A stretch of 30,000 bases of DNA from Cryptococcus deneoformans JEC21 (Eukaryota > Basidiomycota > Tremellomycetes > Tremellales > Cryptococcaceae), in NCBI RefSeq assembly GCF_000091045.1, contig NC_006680.1:422501-452500 (forward strand). The letters run 5' to 3'. The position numbers and the translations under genes are program-made. Position 1 is the first letter of the stretch, and the number at the start of each line of letters is the position of its first letter. The notes under the pieces are model-generated. The model searched no databases. It had not been told where the DNA came from and saw only the letters and a list, made by a program, of their open reading frames with translations. Of this stretch, positions 1-9,490 are shown one piece after another.

Positions 1-1
1 A

Positions 2-2288
2 TCCGCATTCAAGGCCCTTGGGAAAGATCTCCAAGCCATCAACCACGGTCTTAATGTTATTGCCCTTTGTTCGCCATTTGAGCATTCTTACTACCAGGCA
101 AAGGCACCAGTCTATTCCAACTTCCCGTTCATAACATATAGACTAGGGAAAGAGGAAGACCCAGGTCTAATGTGGCTGTTGCAGACGTCGAGGAGGATGA
201 TTGGATTGTACTTGAGGCTGTCCAGCTGGTTGAAGGAGCAGATTCAAATTGCATCACACTTTGATGTTCCTATCGGCGTGAGTGCATCCATCTGGAGGGC
301 TAAGAGACAAACTAATCCCCGCTGCAGAACCTGGGTGCCGATATAGCGGTGTTCCTTGCGGATATCGAGTTCGCACGTAGACTCAAACAGCAAGACATGC
401 TCATTTGGTGGTCATCGACTCCCCGACCAGATCTTGGTGGTTCCGAAGAAGATGCTAACTCTAGCGAAGATCTCGTTTCTCCTCACATCTCAAACCGCGG
501 CTGTTACTCATCCACCGTGCTGGAAATGGAGGTGTCCGATCTTGCTATTAACGCTGTCCTTCAATCAGCTCTCGTCAACGAAATGGAAGGTTCAGGAACT
601 GGTTCGCTCGCCTTTGATTCGGCATCCCATAACCTTGATGAGTACGCCAAGGGTGCTGTCAACACATCGGTCATGCTTGGAGATGCCGTACTTTCCACCC
701 AAACCTTTGGGGTTCTTAAGTCAATGCTTCGTGCATGGTATGCTGACAAGGCTCGAGCTCATGTCAAAGGCGACTCATTGTCGCCTGCCGAGATCGTTGT
801 CGATCAATTTTGGCGTTGGATCAGTTCATCAACCAGCAGCATGTTTGAGCCAGCTCTCCATCGTTTCCTTCATGGCTTGATGCGCAAGACATTCCTGCAG
901 CTCCTCGCAGAATTCAAACGGCTGGGTACCCAAGTCGTCTACGCGGATTTCGGCCGTGTTTTCCTTCTCACCTCCAAACCTGATGCTGGCAGCGCGTTTG
1001 CATTTGCAAAATACCTAGTTGCCGCTGCCAACTCACAAGAATTGTTCCGCCATCTCATCATCGACGTCGCCCAGTTTTGGAACTACCTTGCGTGGATGGA
1101 TGTTGCCAATTTCGGCGGTGTCAAAGTCTCACCTGAAACTGCGGCGAGTCGAGAGCCGCCAGCGAAAAGGTTCGAGATTAGTATGGACTGGAACATCCAA
1201 TCCTTTTTGCCCGGCACTCTTCAACCTGTGTTCGAAAGAAATGTGGCGAGCTTCATATTTTCCCTTTACAGTGCTAAGCGCTCGTCCAGCGATGGCAGAG
1301 AGCCTCTTAGAGTCATCCACAGTCTCAACATTGATCAGCCTGGTACAGAAGCCACATCAACAATGAATCCTACGAAAGAAAAGGAGAAGAAAGCTGCCTC
1401 CAAGAGCATCTCACAAACTCTTACCCGTCGACTTCTTTCTGATATTGCTGCGGTCAAGCGTCAACAAGCTGCTGTGCACCTTGAGCCGGAAGAGGCCTAC
1501 ACCCTGGCTTTTCCCGACTTGCCTGGAGCTAGGTCGAAACGCATTAATCCCACCCTCGAGCTTATTAAGGCCATTACGGAGGTCTATTCTCTCGCTTCTG
1601 AGCATAGCATTGAAGTGCAAATTCTCAAGCGGAACTTGCTGGACTTGATTGGTGTCAAAGAGTTCTCGAGCGATGCGGCCTTTAATCCTCCATGCGAAAG
1701 TATTGAGGTGCCCATGGTGATTTGCAAAAAGTGTAACGCGATCAGAGACGTCGACCTATGCAGAGATCCCGACAGGTTGCCTAGTGTTAACCCAGATAGC
1801 GGTGAAATGTTGGAACCAGCGAGAAAGAACTGGGTGTGTCATGTAAGTCAGGCTACTCTAGATCCAGGTGTGGTTGCTGATTATGTTGCAGAAATGTGAC
1901 TCTGAATATGATCGATTCCAGATCGAACAACCTCTCATCGAAATGGTCACCAAGACGATCACCAACTACCAAATACAAGACGTAAGTCTCATCATTGGTT
2001 ATCAGAAAGTTGGCTACTTATTGACATCCTTCATTCATCAGGTGATCTGCCTCAAATGTTCGCAAACGAAATCGGACAATCTTGCGGCGACCTGCAAATG
2101 TGGTGGAGGATTTAGGACGACGTCAAACAGAAATGAACTGAAGACGAAGCTGAAAATGATTAAGAGTGGTAAATGTCTTCGTCCGATCCCTGTCTGGCTG
2201 TCTGGCTAACTATAATCCCATAGTATGTGATTACCATAAATTGCCCTTTGCTGGTAGTTATGTGGAAGAGACTTTGAGTCGGTGGTAG
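2..2288 (+). CDS. POL2: DNA polymerase epsilon catalytic subunit, C-terminal part (5' end outside window)
   Basis: Partial gene entering from the left edge; frame opens at base 2. Exon model: <2-277, 328-1842, 1892-1981, 2042-2168, 2224-2288, with introns of 45-60 nt and in-phase GT-AG joints. The product is the C-terminal half of the leading-strand replicative polymerase: the inactive second polymerase-like module, then the two cysteine modules that bind the other subunits. Visible are CysA (CKKC near 1720, closed by CHKC across the intron at 1843-1891; C-x2-C pairs) and CysB (CLKC ... CKCGG in exon 4). The segment around [18 protein letters not shown] is typical of Pol2 family C-termini. 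The last exon gives about 21 residues ending in Trp, then TAG. A separate finger protein is unlikely because the frame is continuous from the left edge. Family identification is firm; exact splice sites are inferred. Confidence 0.93.
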
Positions 2289-2805
2289 GCGTTAATTAAG
2301 AGGACTTCGAGGCAGTAGTGCAGCAGCAATTGTATTTGGGGGCTTGTTTCGGCGCTTCTGGTTGTATTTCGTAGTGTTATTTCCTTGTTCTCCACCGATT
2401 TGACTCCATACATTTTCCGCATCTGCATATAGACCGACTGTCGCATGTTTGAATGAAAAGACAAATGAACCACACTGCATTTGCACGCGCACGTCTTCTA
2501 TCGTTATCAGGCTTGGCCCGACAGCCTTTTTTTTTGCGCCCGCTTTTCAGAAACTCATACAAAATTGACTCCGCCGCGACAAGTCTCGGCGAGTTTCATT
2601 TTCCGCGTTTGAAGACAAAGCCCGAAACGCGGCAAAAGATACCGGCCAAGCCCGGTGGGCTCTTGTTGAATGAGCGCGTGATAACGGAAATAAGTAATTA
2701 ATAATGGTGGATGCTGCCTGCCACGTAGTATAAATAGCTTTGAACGACACATAAACACAGATCAATCCTTTAACCTTCATAATCAAACCGGATCCTCCAA
2801 GCAGT
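2289..2805. other. Intergenic: POL2 3' end to lactonase gene promoter
   Basis: About 520 bp without a supported gene. The left part should hold the POL2 3' UTR; the right part holds the promoter of the next gene, including a TATA-like site at 2729-2736 and a pyrimidine-rich stretch before the ATG. Short open frames here overlap one another on both strands and show no family resemblance. Confidence 0.6.
2729..2736 (+). promoter_or_regulatory. TATA-like element of the lactonase-type gene
   Basis: TATAAATA lies 70 bp upstream of the ATG at 2806, a reasonable place for a TATA box with a short 5' leader. Seen in sequence; its function is inferred from position only. Confidence 0.45.
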
Positions 2806-4045
2806 ATGCCCCTGTACAAGTTCCTCGTCACAGGCTATAGGCCATCACTCTCCATCTTTTCGTTCGACCCCTCAACCGCCAAGGTCAAGCTCGTTTCCGA
2901 GTTCTCTCCCGCACCCCAGAACGGCACCCGGCTTGAGCTCGCCGATCCCACCTCTGTGTCATCGCAAGGCACAGAGAGGAACTTATATTGGCTGTCAGAT
3001 GCTAACAAGGGATCGGCTGTGAGTCTCAAACTTGCAGACGATCAGATTGAAATCACGGCCGAGAGACTCTCCCATGGCGGAGGCGTCCATAGTATGTCGC
3101 AGAAGACCCATTGTATGACAAGCCAGCTAATAAACGCGGGCATCTAGTCCATGTCATGAAAGACGGCTCTGGTATAGTCGTGTCCAACTTTATCGGCGGC
3201 TCTATCATCTTCTTCCCCATCACTGCTTCTGGCGCCCTGTCAGAAACATCAGAATCCCCACTCCTCACTCTGCCGTTCGTATACGAATCACAGACAGCAC
3301 CGAATGTTAAGCGTCAAGAAGCATCTCACGCTCATCATGTGGTAGAAGGCAGGAATGGTATTCTTTATGTTTCCGACTTGGGCAACGACCGTATTTGGAT
3401 TGTAAAGCGAGAAGGAGAAAGCGGCTTGGCCATCAAGGGGTACTTGCAAGCCCCTCCTGGAACAGGTCCTAGACACAGTCTCATCTCCAAAGACGGTGCG
3501 TATGTTCATGTCTACTAGTTTTAGCATATGTTCATAAAAAACTGCTCCCAGGGAAATATCTGTACTGTCTCACAGAGCTCACCAGCGACATCCTTGTCTT
3601 CCCTTTAGAGGACACTTTTGAGACCATTCAGCCCCTTCCTGATTTCAAATGCAACATCATCCCCCCGTCAGTCCCAGCTGCGGCCCACCACCACCTAAAC
3701 GCTGCCGAACTGATCTTCAACCCGACTATTCCCAACGTTCTCTATGCGTCTAATCGACTTGAACTCCGTCTTCCAGCCGAATTTGCGACTGGCGAGCTTG
3801 GAGATGCGGTGGCTATTGTGACGCTGAATGAAGAGGGGAACAAGTTAGTTGATGTCAAGTTTATCAGGACCGGCTGTAATAATATTCGAGGAATGAGGGC
3901 TAGTCCTGATGGCAAATATGTCGCTGTAGCCGGAAGATACGGAGGCGGAGTCGAGATTTGGAGCGTGGGGGATTCGGGGGTAGATTGGAGGCTTGCTGGA
4001 AAGGACGAAAATATCGATTCGGTCACTGATATGGCGTGGTTATAA
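2806..4045 (+). CDS. Lactonase-type seven-bladed beta-propeller protein (6-phosphogluconolactonase / muconate cyclase-like)
   Basis: Three exons: 2806-3091, 3148-3495, 3552-4045 (phases 1 and 1), giving about 375 residues, a usual length for the fungal lactonase-like propeller family. The first blade reads YKFLVTGYRPSLSIFSFD. Later blades show the repeated small-residue strand pattern: GSGIVVSNFIGGSIIFFPI in exon 2, NGILYVSDLGNDRIWIV with a following GPRH motif, SKDGKYLYCLTELTSDILVF across the second intron, and SPDGKYVAVAGRYGGGVEIW near the end. No signal peptide, so probably cytosolic. Members include bacterial 6-phosphogluconolactonase and fungal carboxy-cis,cis-muconate cyclase; the substrate cannot be told from the sequence. 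It is convergent with TMA20, with 167 bp between stop codons. The start is chosen because it is the first ATG after the TATA-like site and begins blade 1. Confidence 0.85.
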
Positions 4046-4212
4046 TCGTGCAGTAAAAGCCAAAAGTCTGGGCAAATTTAGATACATGAAATGGCAACAC
4101 ACTAAACTAGTCTGAACTGGAAACACAATCGTGCGAAAAGGGAGATCGCTTTGATCATGCGGCCGACCACTAGAACGCAAAGCAGAATCCATGTGACCAT
4201 TCCACTGATCAT

Positions 4213-5254
4213 CTAGAGGCCGATGGTATCTACTTTCCAGAGATCATCGCTATTGTTCGATCAGATACTGGGAGCCTTTATAAGAACGCCGTGAACTCAC
4301 CCAATCCAGCAAATGGTCTCAACAGCTACGCCCTTACCAGCCTTCTTGATATCGGCACTTGACGCCACAAGCTTACCAATACCACATGCGTGCTGCTTAC
4401 CTTCAGCTTGGATGGCGACAATAGTATCCTTTCCCAGACCGTCAGGCAGTTTACCCCCCGCAGACAAGAGACCAGGGGCCATCATGTTCGCACCCTGCAA
4501 TTAAGTTCACATTAGTTGCGATCACAAACACGCGCTTCATTACAGACGTACAGCTAGAAGAAACTTGATCGCCCCTCGATCGATTTGAACACGAGGAAGC
4601 ATGTCAGGATCTTTCGAAAGCAGTGTTCGTCAGTAAATTTATGGAGGTGATGGGAAGAGACATACACTTATGTAAAAGCTTTAAAGTCGGGATAAAAGGG
4701 CCATCGAAGTGCTGGAAGAAGATGGGCACTGAGTGGATGGTGAAGATTGATATTCGATCGTGGCTAGAGCATATGTATCAGTATCTTTCGGCTGAAGGGC
4801 AACATGCCTTTTGTAACAACTCACCATTTAGTCAATCCTAGAGCTTCCTTCTTCGGCCAAAACTCGTCAAGCACACTCTCGACACCCGCACCCTCACCGT
4901 CATCTTCCTTTTCCTCCTTTTCTTCCTTATCCTTTCCTTTTCCCTTCCCCCCCTTTCCCTTGCCGCCTTTCTTCCCACCTTTGCCCTTCCCAGAAGTTGG
5001 TTCCTCTTTCTCCTTTTCCTCAGCCGCAGGCTCGGCGTGTTCTATGGAAGCCTCTGTAGCGGCAGACTGATCCTTCCAAGCTGGGAGAGACAAGTATGTT
5101 ATTTGTGAGAGAATGGATGATCTAATATTACGCTGGACAGAAGACTTGAGGGAAGTAGAGGAAGAGACATCTTCCTTGGGGTTAAATCTGATACAAAACA
5201 AGTGTTAGTTTATAAAGATGGGCTGCGCGACGTCTGGACGTACTTCTTGAACAT
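4213..5254 (-). CDS. TMA20: Translation machinery-associated protein 20 / MCTS1 homologue (PUA-domain ribosome recycling and re-initiation factor)
   Basis: Six exons on the minus strand: 5254-5244, 5187-4825, 4763-4666, 4610-4552, 4494-4301, 4249-4213, all joints in phase, about 253 residues. The protein begins MFKKFNPKEDVSS, the conserved MCTS1/Tma20 N-terminus, and continues CHDRISIFTIHSVPIFF, then HKYPDMLPRVQIDRGAIKF, then the PUA domain (GANMMAPGLLSAGGKL, DTIVAIQAEGKQHACGIG, IKKAGKGVAVETICW). Family role: with its partner Tma22/DENR it removes tRNA from post-termination 40S subunits and supports re-initiation. Known homologues have about 181 residues. The excess is a hydrophilic Glu/Lys/Gly insertion at about residues 43-107 inside the N-terminal domain, encoded in exon 2. 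The first coding exon is only 11 nt. Confidence 0.93.
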
Positions 5255-5729
5255 ATTGCTTTCCAATGCTTTGTAAAGGTCAACAAAGCCTAGCTAGTTG
5301 TTGTAAAGACTATTGGAAGTGAACCTGTTGATTTGCTGTCGACCGCCGTAAACGATTCTCTGAACTTCATTCGTCTTCTGGCCACTTGTTTCATTTGTTA
5401 CGTAAGGTAACGGTCGGAACGAGATTGCCTCCCACCGTCTTTAGTCCTATTATCCACTACGCCAGAACGCGTGAACCTGGGGCCTCCAACCAATATCACT
5501 CCCAGCCAGCATGGCAGTAGTCTCTCAGAACACGCCGGTTCATCCAGTCATAAACAGCATTAGTCATCGCCTGAACTCGCCTTTCAGGCCGCATGTCCAT
5601 GCTCTTCCTTCTTTATTGATTCAATAAACGATGACAGTATTTTCGTATGGGTATCGGGCTGCATATACAAGGCGGCATAACACCGCTCGCCGCTTTTAAG
5701 CCGCATCAACACACTCCTATATACTACAA
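5255..5729. other. Intergenic between TIF35 3' end and TMA20 5' end
   Basis: About 475 bp between two minus-strand genes. It must hold the TIF35 3' UTR and the TMA20 promoter. I see no TATA box and no supported coding sequence. An ACGCGT hexamer occurs near 5467 but is a single short match. Confidence 0.5.
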
Positions 5730-5890
5730 CTACGTTCGTTCTCCTCGAGGCTGTGACCAGGCGACCTCCAAGATCAATGAATCGTAACCTGGGTAATGTA
5801 TAATCAGTTTTACCGGCACAAGCAATTAGCTGATGGGAAAACCTGTACTTACCGCGGCCATTCAAGTGAGCCATAGCCGCCTCTGCATCT

Positions 5891-5931
<41 letters not shown>

Positions 5932-6037
5932 CCTCGTGTTTCGATCCCTGACGATATTGGCCCTTCCAAGCTTGCCATTCTTGGCGAAAGGTTGGAACAA
6001 AGCCCGAAGATCGTCTTCTTCGGCATCGATGGAAAGG

Positions 6038-6068
<31 letters not shown>

Positions 6069-6178
6069 GAGCTCGGAACATTGAGTCGCCAGCACCAGTG
6101 GCCCCTGCGCGTTGAGATCTATCACAGCATAAGACAAAATACTACTGGGCCAGCCTTCACACTACTCACGGAGGGACA

Positions 6179-6219
<41 letters not shown>

Positions 6220-6233
6220 TCCAGAAACAACAA

Positions 6234-6267
<34 letters not shown>

Positions 6268-6489
6268 GTCGATAGCAGCAAGCTGTTCCCTGAAAGGACA
6301 TCTCGCAGTGTAATGTTGACCACTACAGAGTCGACAGACAACCGCCTTTCCGGTGGGAGCCTTGACAGCTGTTTCAGGTTCAGGTTCAACACGTTGGATC
6401 TACGGCATGGTCAGACCAAAATCATTATCACGCTTACGGCACATACCTTGCTGATGGGGGCGATCTTGAAATGAAGGTTCTCTCCGATA

Positions 6490-6524
<35 letters not shown>

Positions 6525-6640
6525 TTTGTCGAGACCGAATCTGCAATGTCCAAATTAAGAATTAATGTTCCTATACCTTCCATATAAACACCCACTTTGG
6601 CCATTGCTTCCTCTCCGCCATTGTCTGAGTCACAGTGGAG

Positions 6641-6672
<32 letters not shown>

Positions 6673-6965
6673 CTTGACCTTTTGATCATCCGCGTTGTAC
6701 TTCCAGCTAACTATAGTTGTGATACCGTTGGCATCGGTAGATTCGGTAGTTGGGGGAAGCTCATCGGCTAATCAATCATTTTTGTAAGAGGCAGGCAGAC
6801 TTTGAAAGCTGGAAAGGAACGCACCATCCACATCATCGGCAGCCCAGTCGCGGTTGGATCTGTATGGGCGGTTTCTCGTTAGTATACGTGTTTCCAAGCA
6901 GCAAAATTTGTTTGTTCATACTCCGTCAACGAAAGAATATTAACTCACTGCTTTGAGTCGGCCAT
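5730..6965 (-). CDS. TIF35: Eukaryotic translation initiation factor 3 subunit G (eIF3g), RNA-binding
   Basis: Seven exons on the minus strand: 6965-6949, 6859-6825, 6767-6596, 6540-6447, 6399-6170, 6118-5853, 5788-5730; about 290 residues, the usual eIF3g length. Order of parts: an acidic N-terminus (NRDWAADDVDADELPP); a basic region (KVKVTRRVRRRL ... AERKQWPKFG); a zinc knuckle CRLCSGQHYTARC (C-x2-C-x4-H-x4-C); a linker ending KYVPPS; and a C-terminal RRM with RNP2-like LRVTSL and RNP1-like KGLAFVSFE. The last exon gives YDSLILEVAWSQPRGERT then stop. eIF3g is the RRM subunit of eIF3, acting in scanning and re-initiation in the cytosol. The junction at 6596/6540 was placed before the AAG-TGG to keep the conserved WPKFG reading. 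Start chosen at MADSK, the first ATG, followed by a 17-nt coding exon. Confidence 0.94.
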
Positions 6966-8274
6966 TTTGTAAGCTTTGGGTCAAATAATGTGTTTACAAG
7001 TCGCGAAGGGGCGTTTCTTGACGTTTCTTATTGTCCTTGGTGAAATCGAAATCTCGAAGAAATGCGGAATTCTGCGGAAAATAACTGATGTGGCACTTTC
7101 TTATCCCATCTCTCCTATCCCTTCCTGCAAATGATTTTTGCCTTTGGCGTATATAACCAATCCTTATTCATTCTGATATAACCATGCTGTAGGAAGCCCC
7201 TGCCCTTTGCTACATTCTCGCCTTTATGATGATCAACATCCGCTGCAGAAGACAGGTGAACAGAAATAAACTACACCCTACTTGGCCTTACTCATACTTG
7301 TTACTATTATGACGGCCGGCAACCTCCCCTGGTCGGAAAAAGCTTTCGGCTCGACCTTCTATCCTCATAGTGCACTGTTGCGGCCATAGGCGGTCGTCAC
7401 ACGTTAGACGTTTTGGCTTGGTTGAATAAATGTTGAAGATCAGTGGGGCCGCAAAGGCAACAAAATCCTTGTCTTTTCCTTAGCTCTGAACTCAATCACT
7501 GCTCCAGCATGTGGCGCAAGATTTCGAACAAACAAAACAGCTTGAACATCAAAAATTCGCAGTGCTTCGAGCGCAGGGCAATGAGTGCGCGCTTTTGGCG
7601 GTAATAGAGTGAAAAGAAGGAAGTCAAGTAACACCATGTTGCCTGGATGGATCAAGATCCCATGAGGTTTAACCCCCGACTATCCCAACGGAAAGCGAAG
7701 AAGGAAGGTTCCGGCAAGCGCAAAGCAGTTAGTCATCAGCTCTCAATTAACGACGGATCGATCCCGGTTGACGACGACCAACCTGCCGGGAATATCTCGT
7801 CTTTAATCATTTGCTTGTTCGCTTGTGACACTCATCACTTCATCTTGTTTCTAGATGAAGATGGAAAGACTCATTTTTTGTGATTCAAGTCTCATGCCAA
7901 TCGATGTATTCCCCTCACATGTCAGTCTTCGCAAATGTTTCCATGATGACTTGCAATGAGTAGTAATCTATATGGTCTATGTTATTACATGTCACACCCT
8001 TCTACTCCGTACTACGCCGCCGCCCCATCGCCTACGAACCGCGTACGCTCTTTTTACATAATAATATTATTGGAAAGTACGTTACCAAGTCTTACAGCAT
8101 ATCGCACTTCCACCACATTCATGGATCATGCAATGGACACAAATGTTCGAGATATCGCGCCGATGAGAGATGCTGAGAGGGCCGAGAGAGCAGAAGGTTA
8201 CAATTCGCCAAAGAAAGAAACCATCAATCCGCCCGCTCGCATAGTAAACGGCGTAGTGTCCCATTCATAGGTTT

Positions 8275-8320
8275 CAGCTGTACCCACCGGCCTCTTACAG
8301 CTGTACCCACCGGTCTCTTA
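8275..8320. repeat. Two-copy 23-bp tandem duplication
   Basis: Copies at 8275-8297 and 8298-8320 match at 22 of 23 positions; the only difference is C versus T at position 17 of the unit. The unit carries CAGCTG and ACCCACCGG. Seen directly; no function is evident. Confidence 0.9.
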
Positions 8321-8449
8321 CCCAGTTCAGTCCAGTTTCAGTTTCAAAACAAAATTGTATCGCCAACAATTACAATTGAAACACCGATCACATTGTACTA
8401 CCGGAAAGAATGCATCAACTACTGGCTACATAGTCCAGAACTTCGACAT

Positions 8450-9490
8450 TTGGTCCAGTTCATCGATGAATTGTCCATGAGTTGTTCACGCCATGGTCCT
8501 TCACATATTCCGCAAAGGCCTCATCGGTTGCTTCCAGTACCAAAACAGCGTCGCCCCCCCCCCACCTATCGTCGTCAACCGCCATCTGGCAGGAAAATTC
8601 TTTAATAATGGAGAAACCGAGTCGACGTTGACATTAGCTTATCTCGTAGATCACCACCAAATACCACATGATCCCACAGAGACCTTCTCGTACAAGGTAT
8701 TCCGAAAAATCCCAGCCATTTCTCATCTCCACTTAGGGTAAGCCATTTGAACAACGTTGAGGATCGGGGTAAGGGCACTTTTAATGATGAATGAGTATAC
8801 CGTCAGATGTAGTCCATCCTAGTTTCACAGACGTGGGCACAAAAGAAGCGGAAGGATGACGCTTGTAGTTTGAACAAGTGGGTCTGCGCTTTGTAAGTTC
8901 ACAGCATAAGACGGGATAAGAGGAAACTCACTGCGGATAAGGTGGATGTGTTAAATGAGGCAGTATCCCTATAAGCAGCAACGGCTTAGAGCTGATACTA
9001 CCACTCTTCCTTGTTTCCCTTCGTCATCTTTTGAACATATTCACATGGGAAAAATATGTATTCTGAGCGAATCCCCGGCGGAAAGAGGCGAACATCTCAA
9101 AGTAGTGCATGAGGTACTCTGTGTAAGACACTTCGTCGACGATCGCGTCGCCCTTGTAATCTTGTTACCCATGCTTCGCCTAGTGCGCCATTTTTACGCG
9201 TATCGGCGACTTTAGGGACTATCATTTGATCTGATATCTCGTAAGACTCATTTAGATCAAATTGAGAGAGGAATGGTTGATGTTTGTTTGGAAGATGGTC
9301 GACACAGACAATCGCGTCCATCTGCCGACGAGATAGCAATGATTCGGCCTGAAGGTTGAACCGAGCATGTTGAACTAATACGCGATGGCTTTGGCATGTT
9401 TGCATGGAGATGGACGGGGAGAATATAGTATCGTCGATAAAAGATGTTAATTCAACTGCGTGAAGGAAGTGTGGAAAGAAGGCTCGCACC
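8450..9490 (-). pseudogene. Possible decayed intron-containing protein gene, family unknown
   Basis: On the minus strand several stretches read like protein but lie in different frames and are cut by stops. One opens near 9170 and reads DYKGDAIVDEVSYTEYLMHY and on to a TGA. A second, downstream of an intron-like segment at about 8911-8862 (GTGAGT ... ACAAAG), includes THLFKLQASSFRFFCAHVCE. A third starts after an acceptor-like TTTTCCTGCCAG near 8588 and reads GDAVLVLEATDEAFAEYVKD, then meets a TGA after about 42 codons. A run of ten G (minus strand) at about 8554-8563 lies in the third piece. I do not recognise the family. The pattern suggests a dead gene with remnant splice signals, but a non-coding RNA or chance cannot be excluded. 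Confidence 0.27.
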
